DNA of 64,000 nt from Strix aluco (taxonomy: Eukaryota > Chordata > Aves > Strigiformes > Strigidae): assembly GCF_031877795.1 (NCBI RefSeq), contig NC_133946.1:9151144-9215143 (forward strand). The letters are read 5' to 3'. Below the pieces are notes generated by a model. The model did not search any database. It worked only from the letters and a program-made list of their open reading frames with translations, and had not been told where the DNA came from. Of this stretch, positions 1-14,400 are shown one piece after another (the first letter of the stretch is position 1; each line of letters starts with the position of its first letter). Position numbers and translations under genes: made by a program.

Positions 1-1827
1 GCAGGCTCTGCTGATTGCCTATATACAAGCACACATGTGCTTTTTCTAGTTTAAGCTTTAAAAGTACTTGTAAGTCTCTGAAGCTCTGGTATTCAAACCA
101 GAGTAAAACATCCTGTATCTTGACTTTGGAAGTCTGTCCTTTGTATGGCCAGTTTTCTTCTTTTATTAATTGCTCACTTTTATTGTAGGATAAAACCCAA
201 GACTAAACAAAGTATGTTTATAAATGCCATGGGTTGACCTCTGCTATGCATGGATCAACTGAGAATAAACATGTTACAGTATCAAGAACTGCATAATGAT
301 TTAAGAATATAAAGTCCTGTGCAATAAAAAACACTGAACAACATCCATATCCTTATCTCCAGTCATAGGCTCCTAACATATCAGCTAGATTTTTGTTGCT
401 AGATTTTTTCATCACACAATGATTGCAGTTTGGTAGTTTTGATCAATGCCTGACTCGCTGTTTGTTTCTCTGCCATGGTGCCTGGGTGATAAGCCAGGTT
501 TCAGGGTTACCTGAGGATTTCATAAACAGACTCCAGAATATGACTAGGATGTTAGCTTGCTACAGAAACAGGGAACCAAAGGATGTCAAGTAATTTTTTG
601 AGGAGGAAGGGGAAAATAATTTTAAATCACAGAAATTATCCTTATAGTTTCTGCATTCAGAGGTTTCCTTAGTTGATTTGCTTGGTGAACAGTTCAGGCT
701 CTGTACATTCCTGGTTCTGGAAGTTGACAAAACAAGGGGAAAACCTTTTTAGCTCCTTATGATTCAGCAGCAAGAGTTCTGCCTGCTCTTCAGCTGGCTC
801 ATGTGCAGAACTGGTTTCCATGCCGACTAATGAGTCCTCTTCATTAATTGTGGACAGCTGGCTGCAAACTCCAATTAGGCCCCCATCCTTGCAACTGTGT
901 GTGCATGCGTATGACTTTAAATACATGAATGTGCTATTCACACGCTTACAGTTAGCTGTGAGTGTACATTCTCCGAGGATCAGTCTCCCTTCTGGACATA
1001 GCAAAACCTTGAGGTGCTGTGCCAGCTCTGATGAGGGCCGTCTCTGCCATGAGGGCCATCCTGGCCAGGGCACAGCATGATCTGACCTCAGGCTTGCAGA
1101 GTTGGGCAGGGTGGAGGCAGGGATAGCACTTTCCTTGGCAGAAGACAGGGTTGTTGGCTTCACAAGTTCTGTGTTCACTTACCCATTTCAAACGAGCCAA
1201 GGGATATGGCAGTAAAAACAGCAGGGGAAAATAACTGTGTATTATTCATATCTAAGCATATTTAGCTTCAGGCTCTCACTGAACCTCAGCATGAGTTATT
1301 ACCCGCTGAATCAAGCCTTAGGCTAGTTTAATTATAGGAACATCTTATTAAAAGGGAAGGAAATGAGAAAGAAAATTAAGACAATATTCCTGGAGTACCA
1401 TCTGTGTGAGTATCTGGAGCTCATTACAGGTTTCAGATCTTACAATTAGCTATCACAAATGCATCACCCCTTGATATCTAAGGGCGGGGCTAAACCTTAA
1501 TCTTTAGCTCCGATTATGTTCATTCAGATATGTTCTTCAGAGCCAGGATCCAAGTTTTGCAAGGGTTGATTTGGTATCTTTAAACTAAAACTGAGTTACA
1601 TTTGAAATTTATTCATGCATAGATTTCAGGACTAGAAAAAATGTGCTCGGCTACACAGAGGTCTTCATGATGAGTTTTAAAACAGACATCCTGCAGACAC
1701 ATCCTGGATCTTCATGAACTGAAGGCGTTTTTAACAAATGTGACTGCTTAGTGAGGGTTTTACCAGTATTTCTCACCTCACACTCTTGTGCAATGTGGCA
1801 TTCTCTGTGAGCTTCTGTTTTTGTAAA
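1..1827. other. AT-rich noncoding sequence, left edge
   Basis: No gene is supported here. The longest open frame (minus strand, 669-1178, 169 codons) has no recognisable domain and no conserved-looking motif. Its length is within what chance gives in 64 kb. A second frame overlaps it on the plus strand (820-1080), typical of a locally stop-poor, slightly GC-richer patch at about 1000-1160 rather than of a coding exon. The rest is ordinary AT-rich vertebrate sequence without obvious interspersed repeats. Confidence 0.65.
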
Positions 1828-1846
1828 GGGGGGGGGGGGGGGGGGG
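1828..1846 (+). repeat. poly-G homopolymer (19 G)
   Basis: An uninterrupted run of 19 G on the plus strand, followed after one A by GG. Long G homopolymers are rare in vertebrate DNA because they slip and can form G-quadruplexes. The run produces a poly-proline stretch in a minus-strand frame (1651-1959), which is the only reason that frame looks unusual. Run length is error-prone in assemblies, so the exact count is uncertain. Confidence 0.9.
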
Positions 1847-4539
1847 AGGTGCTTGGAGTGGTGGAAATCCCCTCCTGTAAATATCTGATAACAGTAAATG
1901 AAAGATGGCTCAAGCACCAAACTCAAGAAAACCCCAAATTTTAAGTATACTTCTGACAAGGGGATAGGTTTGTCCCAGTGTTATGCAACTAGCTCCAGAA
2001 TTTGGATTTAGAATCTTGCTTCTTCTAGAAAGTTCATATGTGTTTGAGTCCCTAATTTCATTTCTGACCTGTCTTATTCTCTTTTTGGAAGTAACATGAC
2101 TGTGGTGGCATGGTAGCAGAGAATGGTAACACTGCTGCTATAGCTGAAGTTTCCTGCGCTTTGTTTAAAAAGTAAGGATAAAATATCCAAAAGTTTAACC
2201 CATGGATGAAACTACTGAATTTTTAAGCAAATAATTTTTAAAATTTTTTCACTGACTACAAGAAAGCTAACGGATGCCCAGCTCTTTTGAAAAACAAGCT
2301 GTTAAGTAAATGTTTAACATTATTTTGTTTTGATTATACTGGCATTTTCATATAAAACCAGGGAAAACTTGGGCGGAAGACAGCTAAGAATGCAGTCTCG
2401 GAATCCTTGTATAGCTGAGTATTATTTGCTTATGAGCTGGAGTCATCTTGCAGTGTATATTAAACTCCATGACTACATGGCACCGAATGGCCATCCTTGG
2501 AGCAGCCCTCCATTCCCCCGCACAGTGCCTGGCAGGCGGCTGTGGCAGGGCTGCTGCCCCCTGCTATGCTTCCCCTGCTCCAGAGGCTGGCTGCTCACAT
2601 TCCCAAAACGAAAAGTAGGGCTCTTCCAGCCTCAGGGCAACCTCAGCTCTGCCCACCGTGCTCAGTAACCATCCTTGTCTATGCTCCTTAGAAGACAATC
2701 CTGACTCATGGATAGTTTTTTTGTATTTCCAACCATTCCCTTTTCTCCACAGCAGCATTTGTTTGTTGTTTGGGGTTTTTTTTCTTATCATTTATTTACT
2801 AGATAGGTTATAACAACACCTGCAGAGAGAAATCCTGCTTTTTCTGAGCACATCATGCCTTTCCTTTCACTGAGCTGTCACTCCTTAGCAATGAATCACC
2901 AACAAACTCTGATTTCCCAATGTCATTTTGTAGCTTATGTACATCTTAGTAGGAAGCCCAATGCCCAGTGGCTTCCTTTCCCTCATCAAATGTCAGGAAA
3001 CAGAGGACTACCCTCAAGTAAATGGAATTTGGGACACTGCTTTTGGGCTTAACTTCTGTATGCCAAGGCTCTGTATATTTGCTTATTCAAGTTTTCTGTT
3101 GCCCAAAGTCCCATTCCCTTGGGAAGCTGCTGTTTCTTTTGTGGGTTAGGTGGAGTAAGCCTCATGTGGCCGTCATCTGAGAACAACGTCACCTACAAGG
3201 GTGAAGGCATCCTCCTGACCGCATAGGTACCGTGTACCTCATCTCCCATGGGTGCTGGAAGGCTCCTGTCAGCCTCCTCTGCTGCTTCAGCAGAGGGGCT
3301 TTAAACCAGGTAGAAGAAAACAGTAAGAAGGATTAGTAACCCAGGCACATGTTCACATGTTGAGGAGGACTGGGAGAGAGAAACCTTTCTTTCCATACCA
3401 AATTCATCCTGCCAAGTGAGGCGCAGGGAAGGGCGGGAAGGAGCAGATCAGCATGCCATGCAGTAGGGCTCCTGCAACATGGTTCCTTTGTACACACGGG
3501 CACACACCTCTGCAACCACAGCACACAAACTTCTCTGCATACAAGCACAGAAAAGAGGACATAGAGTAAATTCTCCAGGATTTGTCTACTGAATTCTCCA
3601 TTCTTGGCCTTCACTTGGACTAAAGAAATTCACTGAATCATCCCAGTTTATGACTTAGCCATCAGTGCTTTTAGCGATGAAGAAGTAAAGATGTCAATTT
3701 AAAGAACTGTAGACTGCAGAACAAATTGACTTGAGACTGGCCATATGCAGGTTGAGTTCAGCTAGAAATGACTGGAGACCACTGAGATGGAGATGTAGTC
3801 AGAAAGAATGTGTATAGCAAAGAAATCAACTTGCAAGGAAAATGTACAAAAAGGCCAACATTAACTTCATGTAAGAAACCTACATTTCACTGAAATATGT
3901 CGAGGCTGCCATCTGGTGACAGCAGGAAGAATCTGGGTACCAAGAATAATGCCATTGCTAATCACTGAATTCATAGTGACAAGGTTTTCTGCAGATCGTC
4001 ATTTCTGTGTAGACAGTAATTATTGTACTATATCCATCTTCTGTGCACAGAAAACAGAATAAGTTATGAAGAAGCATATTGACACAGCAGAAACAGGTGC
4101 TGCAGTGGCTGGAAAGATTGTCACCACAATAACTGATGTTTAACAAGTTTTCAAATTATTAGAAAGTGAGTCCATTTATCATCTCTTTGTCCTATATTTT
4201 ATGAATATCTCTTAGAGAAAGATAAATTTCGCCTCATAAAAATAAAATAAAAATTTCAAAACTGACTTAATCTTTAGTTGGAACTTAAATGAGAAAGTTT
4301 TCTTATCTGAAATGTAGAAACAATTTATTTGAACATTTTCATCCATTGTTTCAAACCAACACTTGAACATAAACTTTCATTTCCTAAATTTACCAAAAAA
4401 TAGTTAAAAAATGACAAAAAATGGTCTTTCACTTTGAAATACTGATTTGGAATCAAGCTATTTGTTTCTTGTTAGAAAATAATTTCCCAACTTGTAATAT
4501 TTTATTTGGAAAAATAAGCAGTGATTTTTTGAAAAATCT
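1847..4539. other. noncoding sequence with a short GC-richer patch
   Basis: No gene is supported. A patch at about 2490-2680 is richer in G and C than its surroundings and gives overlapping short frames on both strands, which argues against coding. The 3333-3614 minus-strand frames also overlap in two phases and look like chance. From about 4150 the sequence becomes strongly AT-rich, leading into the AT repeat that follows. A CTCF-like motif at 3905-3919 is listed separately. Confidence 0.6.
3905..3919 (-). promoter_or_regulatory. candidate CTCF-binding motif
   Basis: Read on the minus strand, this 15-mer matches 14 of 15 positions of the published vertebrate CTCF consensus CCASYAGRKGGCRSY; only the first base differs, and the AG..GGC core is intact. 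CTCF is a zinc-finger protein that anchors chromatin loops and insulators in the nucleus. Isolated motif matches occur by chance, so occupancy is an inference only. Confidence 0.35.
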
Positions 4540-4620
4540 TTATATATAAATATATATATATTTATTTTAATATATATATAATAATATATATATTATTAAA
4601 TATAAATAAAAATATTTATT
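4540..4620. repeat. AT-rich simple repeat with self-complementary segments
   Basis: About 80 bases consisting only of A and T, dominated by (TA)n runs with interspersed TTTA and AATA steps. Several segments are self-complementary and could extrude cruciforms or act as a DNA-unwinding region. This is a typical vertebrate AT-rich low-complexity tract, and no function can be assigned from sequence. Confidence 0.85.
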
Positions 4621-7600
4621 ACAATTAGTGGAGCTTGTTACAGTCAGGAAACTGATTTCCCTGTTGGATGTTCACATGTTCCAAATTTCTTTTTTTTATG
4701 TGCGTGTAATACTGGTTCCCCTCAGGACTTTTTTTCATCCACCAGTGATTAATAAGAAATTGGGGCTGAACAGGTGCAAAAACACACTAGAATTTTCAGT
4801 GGACTAAAGCAGGAAGGGATCAGAGAAATTAAACGTGAACTGCAATATGAATGACTTTACGTTTGTGTTGTCTTTGGCCTAGATTTTAAATCCTGCATGC
4901 ATCTGCATACAAACACACTGATATATGCACCCAAGTAGCGTTATAAATTAGCAAGTTAATTTTCTATGAGTATTCAAAGGACATTTTGCAGATAAGTGTG
5001 ACACGATTTTGCATTCATGTTAGAAATAATGAAATGTTTCTGCGGTTCATTCTATTGTCTACTACAACATATGCATGTGTCAATTCACAGTGTAATTGTA
5101 GGGGGAGTAAAATGGGACTTCTGTGCAGAGAACAGAAAATCAATGGGATACAATCACGGATTGCCAATATGTGCCTTACTGGTAATCATGACTATTACAG
5201 TGCACAGTAGGGTCCCAGGAAGCATCTGGCTAAGGTTTGACCAACTACAGAATATTTGTGTTTGGGGCTTAGAATCAATTCAGAATAATGTGCCCTGCAA
5301 AACCATGTTCTAATACTTGAACGTGCATGAAAACAATCCTGTTTCTCATTCTTTGAAAGATATTGCAGTTTCACGGTAAGGTTTGGGTTTGCCCTAGAAT
5401 GAAAAGAGATCCAGAAGAATTATTTTTAAGGGAGGAATAAAGAAAGAAACCCAGAACAACATAAGCCCAGCATCCAGTGCGCTTGCTTCTCCAAATTATG
5501 CCAAATGGGGAACTGAAATTGAATGCTACAAATACAAACCTACCACCAGTATTCCAATCAGATAGGCTTCTATTTTTTTAACCAGAAATTTCATCCTCGT
5601 CCTGAGAAATTTCTCCTAGAGAAAGTTCCTGCTGAAATTAAAGTTTCTGCTTCACTGAAAAGTATTTTACAAAAAGTTAACTTTCAAGGCTTTTTTTGTT
5701 TTGCTGCATTATTTTCTTCAGAATTATTAATTTCTCTGTACAGCATCATTCATAACCTGACTGCCCTTTTAGGTAAAAGTGTTTTATAAACATGATTGTG
5801 ACTATGGCCATGATACTACAGAGACTAGAATGAAAAACCAGTCAACTATGAGGGCAAGTGCAATAAAAGCACAGGCTAAAAAGGTGGCCCATTCCTCACA
5901 GCATTCATCCTATGCCTGTTCATGGCAAGCAGGAGGAAGACAGTCCAAGAAGGAGGAAAACAATGAAATAACACTGTTCAGTGTAGGAGGCAGTGGGGTC
6001 AAAGAATGAGTGGCCCAACCAGAATCCATTTTTTTGTAAGCCTCCATCATTTCAAGGGAGAGACTAGGAGGAGGAGAATGAAGTAGCTTTGTAAGTGGTT
6101 AAAGGACAGCATGGGAAGAAGCAGGACAAATTAAATTTTGAAAATGTAACAAGTTTGCAGTGGGAGGCTGATATCATGGGTTGATTAAAAGTCAGAGGTG
6201 ATTAGAGCTGATGCTTTGGAACAGTTTCAGCCAAATGCATTTCCATCAAAGTATGTTTTCTTAACTGGAGTCAAACACTTCATATCAGAATAAAAAGAAA
6301 TCTAGTGACATTTCCCAGGGAAAGTTTAATCAGAAAGTGTGAAAAAGATGAAGAGAGAGAATGCAGAGACGTATTCAACTTCATCCCGGTTCAGAAGAAA
6401 ATGAATTTTTTCGTCTCAAAATCTCCATGATGTTGCCTTTGCCTATTTGTATTTCAAAAGTGAACAGAGATCAGCAAGGTGGGATTCTGAAAGGGTTTCA
6501 AGGTGAAGACAAGTCTTTTTTGTTTGATATAGCAGAGACATGGAATTGTTCAAGGAGAGGAGGGCCATGGTCAAAACAATAAGACAGAGAGAGCTTTGTA
6601 GCAATGCTCAGGATGGCAATGGGAAAGGAAAGATGTCAGGGCAAAAAAGAAAACTGTTGAGGCAATTGCAGAGTGAAACTTATGCACATTAAAATATACC
6701 CGGCAGGACACTGTAAATTTAAAATATGCATCACCAACTAGTACAGTAAAATGTATAGTAAAATATACATTAAATCCTCTCTGTAGTAAACCCTGTTATA
6801 TATTACTGTATTAAGTACACCTGTTAAAATCCCTGTTTTTCAAGGGAAAGGACAACAGGAATAAACAGATAATAAATTAAGAATAATAAAGTATTTTGAA
6901 TATTCTTGCATTTTTCTCTCATCATGCTATAGTTATTTTGATGAGCTGTCAGGATTTATCAAGATATTCTTGAAGCCCATATTCAGGCTAGCTGTCCACT
7001 TGTGCAGATGGGAGTTGTGAACACAAAGTCCCGTGATTCTGTACTATTTCACTGTGCTTTGAGTGGCAGGAGAGGAGTGAGTTTTCCCCAGCTATGTGGC
7101 ATCTTCCACTTCAAAAATAATGAGAAGTTGTCCCTAGTCTTCTGGAGGCAGAGGGTCTGCTTCCTTATCAGATGACTTTAGGCCCAGATTCTCCAAATAT
7201 TTCTGCCTATATCTCATCCAGATTGCTCTGAAGAAAAATGTCTGCTCATGACAAGTTGGCAAAGCAAAATAAAGATCATAAAGTTGTTTGGATACTAGAG
7301 CACTGTTGCTCCCCATATTTGACTTATGAGCTCTCTTCTTCTGAAATTATCAGTGCCTTAGGCTGCTCCAGGAAATACTAAAGGAGAATTTTGCTTTTAG
7401 TAAAGACAAATTATGTGATTGGAAATACCAACATTTCCCAGTGAGCACTCTGAGAAAAATGACTGGAATACTGTTTCAATATTATGAAACTACCAAAATA
7501 TGCTCCTTATATTTAGTTTATTTCACATTCTGACTATTTAAGGATCTCAGTATTAAACCAAAGAGTCCCAGTTGGTTAGTTCCATTTTCTTGAATGAGAT

Positions 7601-10600
7601 TACCTTCATATCTACAGCTGGATAAATGCTTATTCGTCTTCCAGGATGCTTAAGGCAGTCAGAGGCTGCAGCAGGTAAATCCTTTACACATCAGATATTT
7701 CCATTACATTAATGAAGGTGGGTAAGGTAATACTAAACAGTGGAATAAGAGAAAAAGTAAAGGGCTGGAGTGTAAAATTAATGTATAAGCTATACCATAT
7801 CAAGTCTTTTTTTCATCAAGAGATAGCATTTTTATGACTTAAAGCTATGTTACAATGAATTATTATTCTTTCGCATTTACATCTAACGCCAACTTTTTGA
7901 AGTGTTTATACCTGCATTCTACTCTCTACACATCGTCTGTAATTTTACAATTTCTGTTTGTTAAGCTGTTCTGTGCCATTTTTTTCAGAAGAGGATTTTG
8001 CCTTCATGTATCTAAACCAGAAACCTGAAGTGTGAATCAAAGACCTGGGGCAGGAAAACTGTGTAGCTTGAGACAGACTTTATTTAAGTCTTTGTATTTC
8101 CCACTTGACTTGCCAGAAAGGTTTCCCTCTTTCATGGCCTCTGACAACAACAGCCTACTCTATTAAATGTAGATATCCAGAATTTGGTTTCTGTAGAAAT
8201 CCATTTAATTTATTTACTCCATCCATTCACTGTGCTCTTTCAAGAGCTAGAGCCAGAAGACAAGGCAACTCGGTTGAAAGTTAGGTTTTATTCTCAGTTA
8301 GTTATCAGTCTTGCAGAATCTTATGCCAGGGTGGAGTCCCTTCTTGCCTTAGTCTCTGAGCACTAACTTCAGGGCTGCTTTGTATAGGTAGAGTCATCAT
8401 TTAAGACGGAGTTCTTCCTAGAAACAAGACTACCAATGTTAAATTTTGATGAGCAATTTTTTTTTACCAGATTATTTTAATCCTGCCTAAAACACCACTA
8501 CTGTAGGGATAGTATTGTCTATGTGTGCTACATAAATGAAAAAAAAAAAAACAAAACATCTTATATTCCAGCTTTCTACTGGAGTATAAGATGCAACAAA
8601 AGAGAAAATGCCAATGAGCAGACTGGGGAATGTATCTGTCAAATACCAATGTCAAAGCTATGTAAAAAACCTAATCACAGATATTTTATGGCCTAGGATG
8701 GTCCTGGAGGAGGAGATATCTCTGGAGATCTCCGGAGAGTAAGGAACAGTTGTGGAAAAATGGAAATGAAAAAAATGAATGGGACAATTTCATTTATGAC
8801 AGTCAAGGACATCTCTGTAAAACAGCTCCACAGCTAATCTGAGAAAAATTGTTATGCTCAGTAGGAAGCTCTGGTGTCACTTCAAAGACAGAGATTTTGG
8901 GCTAGATTGAATGAGGAGGAAGAGTAACGATATCAAGGAAGTGACATGAGCAAGTCCAGGCTTATGACTTCGCCAAGGATTTTGGAACAGATAAAGGGTG
9001 ACAGGATAGTATCTGCCAAGAGCAGAGCTGGCCAAAATAGGTTTAATCATTACTGAGCTTTTGTTGAAATTAGTGTCTAAACCAAAAGATAAACAGAAAT
9101 ATAGCAAAAAAAAAATCTGGTAATTTTTCTCACAGTATTTTAATTTTTATGTATTTTTATTAATCTTCCTATTGACAGTGTTATAAAAGTACTAAAAAAG
9201 TTGGCCTTCATGGGTAACCTGTCCTTCAGCACTGAAAAGGGCTGGCAATTATTTTGACCATTGTTTTGACAGTAAATATTTTATTATTTTTCTTAAAAAA
9301 GAGTAAATTCCACTTCAAATCTGAAAATTGCAGAAAAATATCAACATTTGAAATGACTGTGAGATTTCAAAATATACATGAATGATTCATCCCAGTTCAG
9401 AAAGGTGTCAAAGCAAAGAACCTGCCCTGGGAAGTTCAGCTACCAAGGACTTAGCTTGCCCTCTGGGTGTAACTTTTTGGACTGGTTAGACTAGGAATTT
9501 AAGGTGAATAGGTTCCAGATGTAAATGACTCAGTTAAAGGCTTTTGGTTTCTGACCTGTATCAGCACAGAGCTCTCAGACACCATGAAAAGGTCTAAGTC
9601 AAAAATAATGCTCAGACTGTTGTCCTCAGCAACAGAAATCACATTGCTGTTGTTCCTAAGGTTGAGAAAAGAAAATAGGAAAGATATTGTGGATGACCCC
9701 ATGCTTTGGAATGGGATTCCCTAGAGAATAAAGCTGGTTAAAAAACAGCAGATACATTACTTAAGTAGTGACCAGCGTTTTTCAGGCGTGATGGCTTGGA
9801 TGTTTTTCTAATAACTACACATATTTAGATACATAAATACAGAGTGGAGAAAGATTAGTCAAGAGCTGATCTTCGTGAGATTCTCCTTAATTCTTGCATC
9901 AGGAAGGAGCAAAGAATTAACAAGGAGGGATACTAGCCAGGAGAGGGCAGAATCATAAAAGCTAAGGGAGAAGATCCGAGGGTAAAGTTGATGGTCAACA
10001 CTGGAAATCACAGGAAAATGGAGAAGGGATTTGGAGTTCCAGCATCGTGCAGGATGAGCTTTGCAAAGTGCTCTAACAGCAAGGGAACAAGGCAGCATCT
10101 AGGACAGATGATCAGGGAGGAAGTCCCAATCGCAACTGAAGCTTGCACATTCACTCAACTGACACATGATGCAGATTAATGGGACTTTGTCGACCTACTT
10201 TCTTAATCTTGGTAAATGCGAGACTTCAGCATAGTGGCTTTTTTTTGAAACAGGATGCAATTTAAGACAAGAATGTTCCCTCAAAAGTAAATAAACATGA
10301 AACGGATAGGATGTTATGTTCTATTAACACTAATCACAGCCTTTTCTGATTGTTGAATTTTCTGGACACCAGATTCCTGGCAGGGCTGTTCCCACTCTCT
10401 CCCTCTTTTTCTTTTTTTGGCTCAATGAGATTTAAAATCTATGATATTTATTGTGCATCATTCAGGGAGAAATATACTTCTTCAAGCCTTGTATATCTTG
10501 AAGGTAATTTGAATTTACATGATGCCTATTACACAAGCCTTGCTGTTTTCATTTTCTAGTTGACTGATTTTACTTTATTATAAATACACACAATCGAAAT

Positions 10601-11401
10601 GGTGCCCATTTAGTCAGTATGACTTTAGCCTGATGCACTGTTACTTTTAATTTATCAAAAATCCCACCTGACATAAAACCCACCTGCAGGTACAAGTAGC
10701 CTATTATTTCACTGACTTTCTTTCAAAATGATCATTGAATTTATTTCCAGTCGCTGAGACTTCATATTTGAAAACAGGCAGAGTGTATATGAAAAAACAT
10801 ATAGAATTCATGCGTTTGAGAAAACAAATGCTGACGGAAAACAAATTCCCTTTGTCTGCTTGGTCAAAGAATGAGACTGTCTCTATTTATGCAGGCAACA
10901 TTTCCTCAGCTACTACTGTTGTGCCCTGCTCCCTCACATTATGGTAGTTGAAGGGAGATCTCCCCTCCCCATTTCATTGTTTAGGTAAGCATTTGCAGGT
11001 ATAAGTACATTTTGGACCTCACTTGATACCACTAGAGAGTGTTCTAAATGACTGAATTAAGAATGAACTAGGCAGGTCAAAGCCTTGTGGAAATCCATCT
11101 TTGTGATGTGAATACTGTAAGAAACAGAGCACTAGAATCTTTTCTGGTTTAGCTGTATGGAAATCATTATTTATGCATATAACATCTCATGCAGTACTTA
11201 TGAAAGTCTTTTCTCCTATGCTCACATAACTCAGCAAATGACATAATAGTTTGAAAATACAGCTAATATTTAAATAAGATGGATTAACATATAGCATAAT
11301 AGAACTGGACTGAAATTCTATGAATACAATGAATCTACTTGTTTGTTTTATGTAGATAGACCCAAAATACAGCATGCTGAGTTACAAGTTCATTTTAATA
11401 G
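4621..11401. other. AT-rich noncoding sequence
   Basis: No gene is supported across these 6.8 kb. Open frames are all at or below about 98 codons, fall on both strands and show no domain. Base composition is uniformly AT-rich with short A and T runs (for example about 8539-8550). I saw no CR1, LTR or satellite signature by eye. Confidence 0.6.
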
Positions 11402-11416
11402 CCAGTAGATGGAGCT
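11402..11416 (+). promoter_or_regulatory. weak CTCF-like motif
   Basis: This 15-mer matches 14 of 15 positions of the CTCF consensus CCASYAGRKGGCRSY, but the mismatch is at the strongly preferred C of the GGC core, so it is a poorer candidate than the one near 3905. The orientation is plus. Only an occupancy assay could decide whether it is used. Confidence 0.18.
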
Positions 11417-14400
11417 TGACACCTCTTGGCAAGATTCACTCAGTTTAGTACAGCGTGTGAATTCTTATTTGAAACAGAAATTTTTACTTCTTTTCCTTTT
11501 GGCTTAATATGTTGTTGTGGATAAAATTTGTAATGAAAAAATAATGACAAAATGTTACTTACCTGTTGAAAGGCAGATTCAAATACTATGTGTAGAAAGA
11601 CAGTGGGAAGCTTATTAATTCTACTTTAAAAGTATCTTGCCTCTGAATTTTTCTGGACTGTATATTTTGGCATAACTTTTCACAGAGTGTCAACAAAATT
11701 CTTATGGCTATGTGAAACTGAGGGCAATAGGACTTAGTGTGGGGCTAAAGAAGGCATGTTCTGAAAAGCCTTGGTGCTTAAGGATAGAGTTAAGCAAGGT
11801 TTTACATGCTTTGCTGAATCTTGGCCTCGGTTTGCTTTATTTCTTACTAACAAACAATAAATGACATATGGATATTTCTATCCTGTGAACATGGAAAATG
11901 CAGTTCTTAGTCCCCAGATTTTAAATAAATTCTAATCAGAAGGGTTGTCTGTCTCATTTTCTTGTCCTCAGGGAGACTTTACAAACTTTGTATCTGCAAA
12001 CTAATAATACACTCACTCCCCTTCCAGAATTAGTAAGATATTATGTAGGCTCTCCCACTTTGATGTTACAAGTATGGCAAACTTTATTTTCAGCATTACA
12101 GGTATTTTTTTCCTATTGGACAGATACTTCTTGCTATCCCCTAGGCACATAATACTCTTCTTCAAAAGGAGTAACTTAGAAGTGTTTGGTCCTCTGGACA
12201 GCAAAAGAACAGTTCCAGCCGATGTGGCTAGGCAGTTACAGCATTTGGGATGTCTCTTGCTCCTAAGGCTCTGCTACAACCCTCCCATCCATGTGGCTTT
12301 CTCCCCTGAGGAGTTTGCAAGCAGCGTCAGAAGAAGCATCAGTTCTCCCCACACAGACCACAGCCAACTAACTTCTAAATTCTTTGATATGGAGATAAGC
12401 AGCTTGTGCCAAATAAATCTTTAGCAAATAGGTCTGTAAGGTATGCTGCAGGAAAAAAGTGGCTAATGAAAAATGATCAAAGACCTGAGAAAAACTCACA
12501 ACACTAAACATTTAGAAATTAAAAATTATTAAGTAGTTTCCTTTCAGGACCTGATTTGGAACATTCTCAGATAAAAACAACAGTACCATAGGTTATCCTT
12601 TTTTCAGTTATCAAACCACAGATCTTCATCCTGAGTAACATGGGGAGAGGACTAATGCCAGACCTAAAGATCCTCAATAAAACATGCATAAGAAATTATG
12701 AGAACTGAAGGTTACTGTGGGAAGCTGTATTTCATCTTTAACTACAGCAAATGCCATTGCAATTACAGTAATAGCAACAGAAACAGAGCTGAACCAGAAA
12801 GATGACAGATGATCGGCAGTAGGAGGGGGTGTCCGCATTCAGGATGAGTCACAGTGAGTTTGCAGATAAAATGCAGTAAAATAGTTTGGCCAGGACAGTG
12901 TGAACAGACACTACGAGGGATAAAGTCAAGTGATTCTTTGAAGGTGGTCTGATCTTTAAATATGCTGTAGATTAGAGAGGTTGTGAGAGGACCAAGGCCT
13001 TGCTGAGTAGGGGCTGGATCATTATTCCCAACCTTTTCTCAGCATGAGGAAATGAAGGAGTCATGTTCCTACAGATAATACAGCAGTGCTGCCCTGGCCC
13101 TTCTGCCAAGGCTATGCAGCCTTGCCCGGTGTCAATCATCTACAGAGATAGCGCAGTGTTACACAGGAACAATTCTGACCTCAAACAATCCCACTGCAGG
13201 AGAACATAGTTTGTTGAACTGAAAAGATTTTTTAAAATTCTTTCAAGTAAACTGCTGTGAATAAAGAGAAAACAACACAAAAAAAACCCCAGCTACTATG
13301 GAAGCTCATTCCAGTGATCTTTCATAGGGTACTTAGCAAGTGGCACCAGTGGGTGTCCTTGATAGAGTTCTCTGCTTCATTTGTAAGCAACCCCACTCTT
13401 CCTCACATCTTGTCCTCCTCATTTGGAAAATTTGTTTTGGACTAAGCTTACTCCTTTACCGCTTTCCAAACTCTTCAGAGTTATTTCCTGCCTTGGTAAG
13501 CACACAAGAAACAAAAATTGTACAGGCAAATATTCAGAAATACAACTTTTTTAAATAAACAAATAAGAAATTAATTGGTCATTCAGATAGGTTCAGTGAC
13601 ATTGGGTCATGGCCTTGCTCAGGAAACACATTATCCCATTGATGGTTTTGTTATCTATTTATGTTTAACATTCTCTTTATTTTCTCTTGCTCACCTACTC
13701 TGTGCTGTTACATATCCTTTAATCTGGTGATGGCGGATTATATGTTCTCTGGCAATGGGTTTGTTACTTCTTTTCTGAAGCAGTTAGAATGTCTTCAGGC
13801 TCTGGAGCAAAAGTAAATGCTGACTACTTCTTTTGATACAGAGGAATGTTACAACATAGTCCATTACCAGTTGATTAGAAGAGCAGAAATAAACCTTAAG
13901 CATGAAGCTGTAGTTCCCTGCTCAAATGACACTAAACCTATTTATAGATAGAGAGTAGGCAGAAAGTAGATGAGGAACCAAAACATTAAGGAAATAATTT
14001 TCTCAGTCACTACCAGGCAATGACAGAATTATCTTACTAGTATTTAGGTTTTGATATTAGAGAGCAGAAAGTGTGTGAAGGGCTCTGGGACAGCCACATC
14101 AGACTCCCTGCACTCCTGAGTAGGAGCGCCACATTGCTTGGTGGCAAGGGGAAGCAACTGTGGAAAGGCTGAATGGTCTGAGGTGGACAAATGTCTGAAC
14201 AGAATGTGCAGTGTCTGCGTTTCCAGGGAAGTGACTGAAATTAATGACACCCTGCATGATATTTTTAGACATTCTCTAACCCTTTACCGAATGATGAGGA
14301 CCAAATGATGAGTAGAGTATAAATGATCATGATGGGGGAGCAGTAACAATCAAATCTGGCAGACGCTAAAATTGGAAGCATTGAAATGTTGATGGATGGT

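Noticed and set aside
669-1178. 169-codon minus-strand open frame
   Set aside because: No domain, overlapping frames on the plus strand and another minus phase, and a length expected about once or twice by chance in a window of this size.
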